From ZC4RG29 sp036381475 (GTDB lineage Bacteria > Bacteroidota > Bacteroidia > Cytophagales > Cyclobacteriaceae): 64,000 nucleotides of DNA. The notes under the pieces are model-generated. The model saw nothing but the letters and a program-made list of their open reading frames with translations, ran no database searches and was not told where the DNA came from. Where the stretch lies: positions 1 through 64,000 of the forward strand of contig DASVCT010000262.1 of the NCBI GenBank assembly GCA_036381475.1, written 5' to 3'. A program made the position numbers and the translations under genes. Below are positions 52,835 to 61,519 of the stretch, piece after piece; the first letter of the stretch is position 1, and each line of letters opens with the position of its first letter.

Positions 52835-55405
52835 ATGCACACGAACTACCATAAGGCAGTTACAACGCGCTACTACATCTACAACAGCCTGTTCCTGAAT
52901 TTGCCTTACAGCAACATTTACAGAACGGGTACGCTACTTCCCTTGTTGTACCAATATTGCGAGGACGGTTACGCGTCAGGGAAGGATCCCCGGTTTATTA
53001 TCCGCAGGTTCTTTCGCGAGCTCGTCCCCAAGGCCACACGAAAGGAACAGTTCGACCTTCTTTTCAACTTTATTCAGTACTCCGAGCGGCAGGTGGTGTT
53101 GTTCGACTCGGTTGAAGATGCCGCGTTTGCTGAACTCAATGACATGAAGGGAAGCGGTACGCTATCGGCCATCCTCATCCGTGCGCAGTCGGAAAACGTG
53201 ATGGACCAACTGCGCCGCAAACTCGAGAACTTTAGCATGCGCATCGTGTTGACGGCCCACCCCACTCAGTTCTATCCTGGAAGTGTGTTGGCCATCATCA
53301 ACGATCTCGATCAGTCGATTCGCTCCAATCATCTGGAACACATCAACCTCCTTCTGAAGCAACTCGGCAAGACTCCTTTCTTTAACCGAGAAAAGCCGTC
53401 ACCTTTTGATGAAGCGGTGAGCCTGAGTTGGTTTCTCCAGAACGTTTTTTATAAGGTCATTCCCGTCGTCATCGAAAAGGTGACGCAGGGATTGAACATC
53501 CCGCTGTCGGAGTGGAAAAATTTCGACCTCATCCGCATTGGCTTCTGGCCCGGTGGCGATCGCGATGGCAATCCCTACGTGACGCATGACATCACGCTGC
53601 GGGTAGCACAGCACCTCCGTGAAGGCATCTTGAAATGCTACCATCGCGACCTGCGCATACTCCGGCGAAGGCTGACATTTAAAGAGGTGGATACCATCAT
53701 CATTGAAGCGGAACGACGGGTATACAGCGCCGCGTACAGATTGGGGCTTGGCGACTCCTATCAATCGGCAGCAGAACTCATTGAAGACCTCGAAAGAGCA
53801 CGACGCCTTCTCATCGAGCAGCACGACGGATTGTTCCTCGACCTGCTCGACAGTTTCATCGCCAAGGTGAAAATATTCGGCTTCCATTTTGCCAGCATGG
53901 ACATCCGGCAGGACAGCCGCAAGCACACCTACGTCTGGAATGCGATTCTCAAACAACTTGAGGATAAGCAAAAGCGTGTCCGGGAAATGGCGAAACTCAG
54001 CGAAGCAGAACAGATCGATTTGTTGCTCAAACTGCGTTTCAAGCCATCGTCCCTGAAATTCGACGATCCGTTCATTACCGAAGTGCTGGAGAGTTTTGAG
54101 GCGATTGCCGAGATCCAGGAGCAGAACGGAGAGGTCGGCTGCAACCGGTACGTTATCAGCAACTGCCAGTCTGCACTCGATGTCATCCGTGTATTTCAAT
54201 TGGCCCAGCTAACCCTGTTAAGGGACGAGAGACTGCCCCTGGATATCATCCCGCTTTTCGAAACGATCGAGGACCTCATGAATGCGCCCGAGGTGATGAA
54301 AGCCCTCTATAACGTCCCTGCCTACAGGGACCATGTCAAACGACGGGGCAATAAGCAAACCATCATGCTTGGATTCTCCGATGGCACAAAAGACGGCGGC
54401 TATCTCCGGGCAAACTTTTCAATTTTCCGCGCCAAGGAAGAGCTCACGCGCATCTCCCGGGAAAATGGAATCACCGCTGTCTTCTTTGACGGGCGCGGTG
54501 GGCCGCCCGCGCGGGGTGGGGGAAACACGCACGACTTTTACGCGTCGCTTGGTGATACTATAGAAGACAAAGAAGTACAAGTTACGGTTCAGGGGCAGAC
54601 GATCAGTTCGAACTTCGGCAAGATCGAATCATGTCAGTTCAACCTGGAACAGCTGCTGTCTGCCGGGATAGAAAACGAGGTGTTTCTCAGGCACGCCAAC
54701 AACCTGACGGAAAAGGACCGGGCACTGCTCGAGATGCTGGCCCAGGAGGGTCACAAGGCGTACCTGGATTTGAAACAGCACGAGAAGTTCGTCCCGTATC
54801 TGGAGAAGGTCACTCCGCTGGCGTTTTTCGGTGACACCAATATCGGTTCGCGACCCGTGAAAAGGAGTCAGAACGAAGAGTCACGGTTTGAGGACTTGCG
54901 CGCAATCCCGTTCGTCGGGTCGTGGGCTCAAATGAAACAAAACATCCCGGGCTTTTATGGTGTCGGCACGGCGCTTCATCAACTGAAAAAGAAGGGTAAG
55001 TTGCGCGAGTTGAAGGCGCTGTTCAAGCGCTCGCTTTTCTTTCGCACCTTGCTTAGCAACAGCATGATGTCGCTGACGAAGTCTTATTTCCCCGCTACGG
55101 TATATCTTTCGCGCGACAAGGAGTTCGGAGGCATCTGGAAGAAGATGTTTAACGAATACAATCTTTCCATTAAGATGTTGCTTGAAGTGACGGGATTCGA
55201 CGAAATGATGGAGAACAACCCCCTGAATCGGGACTCGGTCAAGCTACGCGAACGGATCGTGCTTCCGCTCATCACCATTCAGCAGTATGCGCTTCAGCAA
55301 CTGCGTTCAGGTGAGCCGTCGGAAAAGCAGTATGAAAAGACGTATCGCAAACTCGTGGTGCGGTGTATGTTCGGTATTATCAACGCCGCGCGTAACTCAG
55401 CCTGA
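52835..55405 (+). CDS. ppc: Phosphoenolpyruvate carboxylase
   Basis: An 856-residue cytoplasmic enzyme adding bicarbonate to PEP to make oxaloacetate. The two catalytic motifs are variants: VLTAHPTQFYPG (Gln in place of the Glu of TAHPTE) and FFDGRGGPPARGGGNTHDF in place of the usual FHGRGGxxGRGGG form. GFWPGGDRDGNPYVT is intact. The C-terminus ends NAARNSA rather than the common QNTG. These variants recall the form seen in other Bacteroidota as I remember it. The enzyme probably feeds the TCA cycle. Confidence 0.93.
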   Translation: MHTNYHKAVTTRYYIYNSLFLNLPYSNIYRTGTLLPLLYQYCEDGYASGKDPRFIIRRFFRELVPKATRKEQFDLLFNFIQYSERQVVLFDSVEDAAFAELNDMKGSGTLSAILIRAQSENVMDQLRRKLENFSMRIVLTAHPTQFYPGSVLAIINDLDQSIRSNHLEHINLLLKQLGKTPFFNREKPSPFDEAVSLSWFLQNVFYKVIPVVIEKVTQGLNIPLSEWKNFDLIRIGFWPGGDRDGNPYVTHDITLRVAQHLREGILKCYHRDLRILRRRLTFKEVDTIIIEAERRVYSAAYRLGLGDSYQSAAELIEDLERARRLLIEQHDGLFLDLLDSFIAKVKIFGFHFASMDIRQDSRKHTYVWNAILKQLEDKQKRVREMAKLSEAEQIDLLLKLRFKPSSLKFDDPFITEVLESFEAIAEIQEQNGEVGCNRYVISNCQSALDVIRVFQLAQLTLLRDERLPLDIIPLFETIEDLMNAPEVMKALYNVPAYRDHVKRRGNKQTIMLGFSDGTKDGGYLRANFSIFRAKEELTRISRENGITAVFFDGRGGPPARGGGNTHDFYASLGDTIEDKEVQVTVQGQTISSNFGKIESCQFNLEQLLSAGIENEVFLRHANNLTEKDRALLEMLAQEGHKAYLDLKQHEKFVPYLEKVTPLAFFGDTNIGSRPVKRSQNEESRFEDLRAIPFVGSWAQMKQNIPGFYGVGTALHQLKKKGKLRELKALFKRSLFFRTLLSNSMMSLTKSYFPATVYLSRDKEFGGIWKKMFNEYNLSIKMLLEVTGFDEMMENNPLNRDSVKLRERIVLPLITIQQYALQQLRSGEPSEKQYEKTYRKLVVRCMFGIINAARNSA

Positions 55406-55458
55406 GGCACAAAAGTTGTTGTTTTTTCTTAGCTTGCGTAAAGCAACCCAACGCGAAA

Positions 55459-56427
55459 ATGGAGGAAGTGCTTTACGAAAAAATACCCTCACTCGATTTG
55501 GCGACTTTTTGCACGGGCACCCCGGCCCAGCGGACTGAATTTGTTTCGCATCTCGGCGAAGCCTACTCCAACATCGGTTTCGTCGCAATCCGAAATCACT
55601 TCCTCCGTGAAGAAGTACGGAACCGCCTCTATGATGCGATACAGCGGTTCTTCGGGCTGCCCGATTCCGTCAAAAGCAAGTACGAAATTCCTGGACTTGC
55701 CGGACAACGCGGCTACACGTCAAAAGGTAAGGAACATGCAAAGGGAAGGAACACCGGCGACCTGAAAGAATTCTATCACGTCGGTCAGGAGGGGGATGAT
55801 TCCGACTTGCCGATCGACTACCCGGCCAATGTATGGCCGGAGGAAGTGCCTGATTTCAGAAGTGCCGCGCTGGAGGCCTTCAAGGCCCTTGAGCAAACCG
55901 GCGTGTACATGCTTAAAGCCATCGCATTGTACCTGGGCCTCGACGAGTCGTACTTTGACGACCGGGTCAGGAATGGCAACAGCATCCTGCGGCCGATCCA
56001 CTACTTTCCGATCGACGATCCCGATGCAGTACCGGCTGACGCGGTGCGTGCGGCGGAACACGGCGACATCAACCTGATTACGCTCCTGATGGGTGCCAGT
56101 GCAGAGGGACTCCAGGTGCTCAGGCGTGATGGAAAATGGATCCCGATCACTGCGCTCCCCGACCAACTCGTTGTTAACGTGGGCGACATGCTGGAGCGAC
56201 TGACCAATGGGCGGCTGCGCTCGACTATCCATCGGGTGGTTAACCCGCCCCGCGACCGGATGAACACGCCGCGCTACTCGATTCCTTTCTTTATGCACCC
56301 ACGATCAGAAGTGGATTTATCCTGCCTCGCGTGTTGCATTGATGACGACCATCCAAAGCTTTTCGAAGATATTACTGCGGGTGAATTCCTGGATCAGCGC
56401 CTGGCTGAAATCGGCCTGAAACGATAG
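55459..56427 (+). CDS. 2OG-Fe(II) oxygenase, isopenicillin N synthase-like
   Basis: A 322-residue cytoplasmic oxygenase. The N-terminal DIOX_N domain includes GFVAIRNHFLREEV; the iron ligands are His and Asp of EHGDINLITLLM and His of STIHRVVNP, and the 2-oxoglutarate-binding Arg-x-Ser is RYSIPFF. Length and pattern match the isopenicillin N synthase-like family, widespread in bacteria with mostly unknown substrates. It follows ppc by 53 bases and precedes chrA by 24. Confidence 0.92.
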   Translation: MEEVLYEKIPSLDLATFCTGTPAQRTEFVSHLGEAYSNIGFVAIRNHFLREEVRNRLYDAIQRFFGLPDSVKSKYEIPGLAGQRGYTSKGKEHAKGRNTGDLKEFYHVGQEGDDSDLPIDYPANVWPEEVPDFRSAALEAFKALEQTGVYMLKAIALYLGLDESYFDDRVRNGNSILRPIHYFPIDDPDAVPADAVRAAEHGDINLITLLMGASAEGLQVLRRDGKWIPITALPDQLVVNVGDMLERLTNGRLRSTIHRVVNPPRDRMNTPRYSIPFFMHPRSEVDLSCLACCIDDDHPKLFEDITAGEFLDQRLAEIGLKR

Positions 56428-56451
56428 TGTCAACCTAAGTAGCCACCGTTC

Positions 56452-57630
56452 TTGCTCGAGCGCAAAGCACATACCCCCTTTCTGAGGGATGTATTCTTGC
56501 TGGCACTTACAACCTTCGGAGGTGCCCAGGCTCACATCGCGCATTTTCACAAAATCCTAGTCGCCCGACGGGGATATCTCACTGAGGAGGAATTGATGGA
56601 GCTAAACTCCCTGTGCCAGATCCTTCCCGGGCCCACGTCAACACAGACGCTTACTGCCATTGGCTTTCGGCTGGGTGGTCCCAACCTGGCCTACCTTACG
56701 CTGTTGGTCTGGATGCTCCCTGCCGTCGCGTTTATGACAACGGCCGCGATATTGATGTCGGACATCCAGCAAAAGAGCTGGTCGCTGCAATTCACGCGCT
56801 TCATTCAGCCTATGGCGGTTGGCATCGTAGCCTATGGAGCATACCGCATCAGTTTGCGCACGGTGAAGTCCCGCACCGGCCTTGTCCTTATGATCCTTGC
56901 AGCCGTCTTTTCATACCTGTATCAGACCCCGTTCGTCTTTCCCGCGATATTGCTTTGCGGCGGCCTGGCGACGGCGATGAAGTACAAGAGTCTGCCGAAA
57001 AATCACCATGAAAAGATCGTCATCTCGTGGTCAAACTTTGCGCTATGGGGCGGCGTGTTGATATTGGCTGCTTCGCTCGGTGCGTTGACGGGCTTCCTTC
57101 CTATCCGGATATTCGAAAACTTTTATCGGAACGGAAGTCTGATCTTCGGCGGAGGTCAGGTACTCACGCCCCTGTTGTATACCGAGTTCGTGGAATACAA
57201 GAGTTATCTGACGTCGAACGAATTTCTTTCGGGATACGCGGTGGCGCAGGCGCTACCAGGCCCGGTATTTTCATTCAGCAGCTACATCGGATCACTGACG
57301 ATGCGCGAGTATGGAACCGCAGGCGAGATCGTGGGTGCGCTCATGGCTGCGTTCGGAATTTTCCTTCCCGGCACGTTCCTCATCTTTTTCGTCATTCGCT
57401 TTTGGGAGGGATTGAAAAGCTACCGCGTGGTGCGCGCCTCGCTGGAGGGCATCACGGCGGCCAGCGCCGGCCTTGTGGCGGCTGCGGCCGTGATCATGTT
57501 TGAGCCGCTTGAGAACTCGGCAACTAACATAGCGTTTACGGCAGGAACCTTTTTGCTTCTTGCCTTTACACGCATCCCGTCGCCTGTCATTATCGCTATC
57601 GGACTTACGCTCGGTTTCCTGTTGAAATAG
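56452..57630 (+). CDS. chrA: Chromate transporter ChrA
   Basis: A 392-residue transporter with two homologous CHR halves. The first has FGGAQAHIAHFHKILV and LCQILPGPTSTQTLTAIGFRLGG; the second FGGGQVLTPLLYTEFV and GYAVAQALPGPVFSFSSYIG. It starts at a TTG (56452), as an in-frame TAG lies 12 bases upstream and no ATG is available. Family members export chromate or related oxyanions; resistance here is not proven. A strong terminator follows. Confidence 0.92.
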   Translation: MLERKAHTPFLRDVFLLALTTFGGAQAHIAHFHKILVARRGYLTEEELMELNSLCQILPGPTSTQTLTAIGFRLGGPNLAYLTLLVWMLPAVAFMTTAAILMSDIQQKSWSLQFTRFIQPMAVGIVAYGAYRISLRTVKSRTGLVLMILAAVFSYLYQTPFVFPAILLCGGLATAMKYKSLPKNHHEKIVISWSNFALWGGVLILAASLGALTGFLPIRIFENFYRNGSLIFGGGQVLTPLLYTEFVEYKSYLTSNEFLSGYAVAQALPGPVFSFSSYIGSLTMREYGTAGEIVGALMAAFGIFLPGTFLIFFVIRFWEGLKSYRVVRASLEGITAASAGLVAAAAVIMFEPLENSATNIAFTAGTFLLLAFTRIPSPVIIAIGLTLGFLLK

Positions 57631-57640
57631 CCGGGCAAAT

Positions 57641-57671
57641 AAAAAACCCCGACACCGTCGGGGTTTTTTTT
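57641..57671. terminator. Bidirectional intrinsic terminator between chrA and tonB
   Basis: AAAAAACCCCGAC-ACC-GTCGGGGTTTTTTTT forms a GC-rich stem flanked by A and T runs, so it works on both strands. It lies 10 bases after chrA and 25 past the end of the convergent tonB gene. Confidence 0.92.
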
Positions 57672-57696
57672 CATATTATTTCTGTCACTCAAGTCG

Positions 57697-58380
57697 CTAG
57701 TTCAGCTTGAACACGATCGGCAGCACCATTTTCTGACGCACGGGCTTTCCTCTTTGTTTCCCGGGCTTCCACTTCGGCGCACCCTTAACCACGTTGACTG
57801 CAAGTTCATCACATCCTGCGCCAATACCCTTGATGGCCTTCACGTCGGTGAGCGAACCGTCCTTCTCAACCACGAACTCTACGAACACACGTCCTTCGAT
57901 ACCCATGCGCCGGGCCTGAGCGGGGTATTTACCTTGCATGGCCTTGGCTACATATTCATAGAATGCGTTCATGCCGCCAATAGGAGCTGCGGTCTCTTCA
58001 ACCACCAGGAAGATTTCATTGGGGTCTTCCTTTTCAACTTCCTGCGGCTGGATGGTGATCACCTCAACCTTGGTATCTTCGGTGATTTCGTTATCCATAT
58101 CGATCTCGATCTCCTCCTCGATCACCGTTTCGTCAGGAACCTCAACGATTTGTGGCTGCTGAACTTTCGGGGGTGGTGGAGGCGGCTGCTCCGTGGGAGG
58201 CACATCAATTATCTCCTCGAAGATATTGCTGTTTCGGGCGAGATCATCCACATTGGAGTCGTCACGGACCTTGTGTTCAAAGGCAAATACGGCGATCAAA
58301 AGAGCGACCACAAGCCCAATATTGAAAAACAGCCCGGATTTCTTCGTGAGATCGGCTTTTTCGGTCTTCTTGGGTTCCAT
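57697..58380 (-). CDS. tonB: TonB energy transducer
   Basis: A 227-residue inner-membrane protein: one helix (LFFNIGLVVALLIAVFAFE, about 17-36), a Pro-rich linker (PPPPPPKVQQPQIVEVPDET), an acidic region, and a TonB C-terminal domain (about 130-227) with YPAQARRMGIEGRVFVEFVVEKDG and KWKPGKQRGKPVRQKM. It powers outer-membrane receptors, perhaps the thiamin-type receptor in this window. TAACTTTG at 58415-58408 fits the promoter consensus. Confidence 0.93.
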   Translation of the reverse strand: MEPKKTEKADLTKKSGLFFNIGLVVALLIAVFAFEHKVRDDSNVDDLARNSNIFEEIIDVPPTEQPPPPPPKVQQPQIVEVPDETVIEEEIEIDMDNEITEDTKVEVITIQPQEVEKEDPNEIFLVVEETAAPIGGMNAFYEYVAKAMQGKYPAQARRMGIEGRVFVEFVVEKDGSLTDVKAIKGIGAGCDELAVNVVKGAPKWKPGKQRGKPVRQKMVLPIVFKLN

Positions 58381-58407
58381 AGGTTTAGATATTTACCGAT
58401 AGAATAC

Positions 58408-58415
58408 CAAAGTTA
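58408..58415 (-). promoter_or_regulatory. Bacteroidota -7 element (TAACTTTG) for tonB
   Basis: TAACTTTG on the minus strand matches TAnnTTTG and ends 27 bases before the tonB ATG. The nearest upstream TTG is 24 bases away, longer than the usual spacer. Confidence 0.5.
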
Positions 58416-58458
58416 GCAAATAGTCACAGTTTTGAAACACAAAAAAACTGATTTAAGG

Positions 58459-59193
58459 CTATTTCCGTGCTCCGTAGAACAGGGTTATAAAAAGAGTGGG
58501 GAACACGGAATAGTTCCGCGCCTCAGGGACAAGTTCGATTTCGCTCGTATATGCATCCAGGAGGAACCCGGCCTCAAACCCGGTTACCTGATTCTTACTG
58601 GTGCCTAACTCGAAATTGAGGGCGGCTTTGAGATTGCCTCCGATTTTTAGCTTGGAATCGCCGATGCCTTCGAACAGTCGTCCTGTGCCATAGATTGACA
58701 GGACATCCATTCCGGGTTTATATTGCTCGTGAATAGTAAAGCCGAAGCCTCCGTCGGACGCGCGCTCCACGTAATAGGGCGCGACGATCCCCAATGTAGG
58801 CCCTGCCGCGAATACAGCCTTTATCTCAACCCCCTGTTGCGGGGCTTTCTTGAAAAGGATGAGGTCGCGTCCATACTGAAACCGGAGCGCGTACAGGTAA
58901 TTGCTCTTTCCGTAAATAAAGAAATTGCCTGTGGTCGATGAATTGACCCTTCGCTCCTGGGGATGCTTTACATTCATGACTTCCAGGCCGAAGGTTTCAA
59001 GTTGCCGCTCAGTCAGCTTGCGTGCTTTCTTGAAGACAAATCCGCCGATGAGACCACCGGATGTGTTCTTGTTAATTCCCCAGGTAAATTCTGATTGGTA
59101 TTCGTAGCTGTCCTGCGTCTGCGCGTACACTGGTGTTACGAGCAGCGCCGAAAGAACGAGGGCGACGGAGCATGTACAGATTCTAGCCAACAT
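58459..59193 (-). CDS. Outer-membrane beta-barrel-like protein
   Basis: A 244-residue exported protein with a signal peptide ending VYAQ. The mature part alternates hydrophobic residues in many short strands (SGGLIGGFVFKKARK, YLYALRFQYGRDLILF) and ends FPTLFITLFYGARK with an aromatic closing strand, pointing to a small outer-membrane barrel. It is downstream of the repeat protein on the same strand and upstream of tonB. No family name is certain. Confidence 0.7.
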   Translation of the reverse strand: MLARICTCSVALVLSALLVTPVYAQTQDSYEYQSEFTWGINKNTSGGLIGGFVFKKARKLTERQLETFGLEVMNVKHPQERRVNSSTTGNFFIYGKSNYLYALRFQYGRDLILFKKAPQQGVEIKAVFAAGPTLGIVAPYYVERASDGGFGFTIHEQYKPGMDVLSIYGTGRLFEGIGDSKLKIGGNLKAALNFELGTSKNQVTGFEAGFLLDAYTSEIELVPEARNYSVFPTLFITLFYGARK

Positions 59194-59312
59194 ACCAAAT
59201 GACTTCCTTAAAGTTATGATTTAATGCCAAACCGCAAAAGGGAAATGATGGCCAACCTTTAATAAATGCATTTCCGTGCAACCAGGCTATTTCAGCCGGA
59301 ACATCCCGGGTA

Positions 59313-61487
59313 TCAATCGTACCAGAGGCCCTCTTCCCCCTTGTCATACCGTGGCTTGCCTACCTTTTGTTTCAGGTGCTCGGGTTGAGTGTCGTTCTTT
59401 TTGAAGGTCCGGGTCCACCATAGCCGGAAGCCGGTAAGCACGTCCTTTTCACCCTTGACGTTGTTCTTGTTGATCTTTACAAACCGGGCATCGGGATGCA
59501 GGTCACTCTTGCTAAAGAGTTTGAACTTGTTCATCCGGATGTTGCCCTGGTAGGCCGATACCCTGGCAAATGCGCGACCCGGTTCCCGCACCTTCAGCGC
59601 ACCGTCCGCGCTGCTGGGGTTGCGAACATACCGGTATGCCACGGTGCGGCTTCGAATGTCCGCTACGTCAAAGGTGTTTTTTTCCGGCTTCGCCTTCTTG
59701 AGGGCATCGTCGGCTGCATTGCGATTCCGCACATAACTTCTGCCAAAGGCGGATAGCCGCACGTTGCCTTTGTAACGAAAGGCCGCAACATGCACGTCAG
59801 AAGGCGGCTTGCTTTTGATTGGCGTTTCTTTGTTATTCCACAACTTGCCGCTCACGCTTTGTCCGGCGTTGCGGGATGTAAATGGCCGGTTCCCTTTGAT
59901 GTTACCCTGAAAAATCGCCTGCGTCCGAATGCTGCGCGGAGGAGCCTTTCCTACCAGCGGCATGCCGTCGTTGTTCCAATGGTCACGGCCTTTGCTTTTG
60001 CCGGCATCTTTCGACTCCATTGGTCGTTTCAAGCGCATATTTCCCTGGAAGGCACCAGCCCGCAAATCCGCGCTGGTCGCCGGCTTCCTCGGGAGCGGCT
60101 GCTCCTTGTTGTTCCACAAAATGCCGCTCTTACTCTTTCCTGCACGACGAGGCGTCAACGGCGGACGCCACTTGACATTGCCCTGGAACGCGCCAGCGCG
60201 CAAGTCCGTCGAAGTCGGAGGCTTGCGGGAAAGCGCCCGTTCCTGGTTATTCCATAACACGCCACTGCGACTCTTGCCTGCTCTTCGTGGCGTAAGCGGT
60301 TGATGCCATTTGGCATTGCCCTGAAACGTTCCGGCGCGAAGGGTGGCTGCAGAGGGCTGGCGTCTGGGAAGGGGATTACCCTCGTTGTTCCACAATTTGC
60401 CGCTGCGGCTCTTGCCGGCGCGCCGAGGCGTAAGGGGTGTCTGCGTCTTCGAGCGGACGGTGACGCCGCCGACGCCTAAGATCCCGATGCCTGGGGCCTT
60501 ACGCGGCATTGCCCTTCCCGGTCGCTTTTCGCCGGACACAGTCGCGCTTATGTACCCCGTCCCTTTGCGCCGGGAATGCATTCGGGAGTCTCCGAAGCGC
60601 GGCTGTGAGGCTTGCAAACGCATGGGCAATCTCCCTCCGGTTTGCATCTTCGTGCGTGGATCACTCTTGCGGATCCTTCGGCCAGATATGTCGCCCTTCC
60701 AGGCTCTCGGCGTACGGATACCGGACATCAATACCTGGGCTGGTCCGCGATAGGGCCTGTCGTCGCCGACGCGCTTGCGGCCCCTGTACGGATCAGGAGG
60801 TTGAACGAGAGGCTGAGGTGGGGTTTGATAATTCTTACCCCGGGGTCGACGTCCGGCGGGGTCGGTAAGTCGGGCCTGATCGCCTCGCTTATGTTTCCGC
60901 GAGAACCGCGCGATCGGGTTGATGCTGGTATGGCGGATGTATGCGCGTGAAGCCGATCGGGGGACGACGCGTTTTTTTCCTCTTCCATAATCGCCCGGAT
61001 CGCGCTGTATGGTCTTCAGATGGGCAAGCTGAGGTTTGTTGGAGTACACGTTGCGCGCCTTCCCAGTCGCAGAACGCACGCGTACGCGACGACCGAAAAC
61101 GCCGTCACTCCATGGCTTTTGGGAGTCGCGGGGACGCGTTCCCATGAGGGGCGCCACCGGCTTTCCTGCGCGATCGCCCTTCCGCCTGTTCGCGGCTGCC
61201 CGGGCAGCCTTCGGTGGAGGATAGATGGCTTCGGCGCGAGCTGCCGACGATTTATTGCGGGTCCTTACGCGCCGGCCTGCGACGTCCCGGGTCTTGGGCC
61301 GGTCTCCCTTCTTATCTCGCGTTTTCATCCTCGTTTCGCGGAGTTTGCCACTGTTGCGCACGGGCTTATCGCCGCGTCGCTCCTGCGAATACGCTGGCGC
61401 ACCCAGCAAAAAGACGACTATTGCGAGGATGGCGATCCTGACAAACCGGCTAAAAATGGAGGCATTATGGTACCTGTGCCTGTTCAA
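59313..61487 (-). CDS. Large exported, highly basic repeat protein
   Basis: A 724-residue protein with a signal peptide (about 1-34, ending PAYSQ) and a very basic, Arg/Lys/Pro-rich mature part. Three repeat classes are visible. N-terminal units share GRRVR or GRRIR (residues 71, 132, 212, 269). The central region (351-580) has five units of about 46 residues: three close copies starting PLTPRRAGKS, then two diverged ones, each containing LWNN-like and FQGN motifs. Two C-terminal units share YVRNxxxADxALK (585-, 620-). The tail has GFRLWWTRTFKKND. I recognise no family. It follows the E1 gene by 32 bases; the barrel gene comes next. Confidence 0.78.
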   Translation of the reverse strand: MNRHRYHNASIFSRFVRIAILAIVVFLLGAPAYSQERRGDKPVRNSGKLRETRMKTRDKKGDRPKTRDVAGRRVRTRNKSSAARAEAIYPPPKAARAAANRRKGDRAGKPVAPLMGTRPRDSQKPWSDGVFGRRVRVRSATGKARNVYSNKPQLAHLKTIQRDPGDYGRGKKRVVPRSASRAYIRHTSINPIARFSRKHKRGDQARLTDPAGRRPRGKNYQTPPQPLVQPPDPYRGRKRVGDDRPYRGPAQVLMSGIRTPRAWKGDISGRRIRKSDPRTKMQTGGRLPMRLQASQPRFGDSRMHSRRKGTGYISATVSGEKRPGRAMPRKAPGIGILGVGGVTVRSKTQTPLTPRRAGKSRSGKLWNNEGNPLPRRQPSAATLRAGTFQGNAKWHQPLTPRRAGKSRSGVLWNNQERALSRKPPTSTDLRAGAFQGNVKWRPPLTPRRAGKSKSGILWNNKEQPLPRKPATSADLRAGAFQGNMRLKRPMESKDAGKSKGRDHWNNDGMPLVGKAPPRSIRTQAIFQGNIKGNRPFTSRNAGQSVSGKLWNNKETPIKSKPPSDVHVAAFRYKGNVRLSAFGRSYVRNRNAADDALKKAKPEKNTFDVADIRSRTVAYRYVRNPSSADGALKVREPGRAFARVSAYQGNIRMNKFKLFSKSDLHPDARFVKINKNNVKGEKDVLTGFRLWWTRTFKKNDTQPEHLKQKVGKPRYDKGEEGLWYD
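59748..60437 (-). repeat. Five ~46-residue tandem repeats encoded in the basic protein
   Basis: Repeat starts are at residues 351, 397, 444, 489 and 535 of the encoded protein, a period of 45-47 residues or about 138 bases. The first three units are near-identical in PLTPRRAGKS and in the KLWNN/VLWNN/ILWNN block, while the last two have drifted (PMESKDAGKS, PFTSRNAGQS). Confidence 0.85.
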
Positions 61488-61519
61488 AAAAATGGGAAGT
61501 AAATAACCCGCTAATTTAC

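Noticed and set aside
60000..60900. Plus-strand frames in the repeat protein region as separate genes
   Set aside because: They follow from high GC and Arg-rich coding on the minus strand; they lack signal or domain features.
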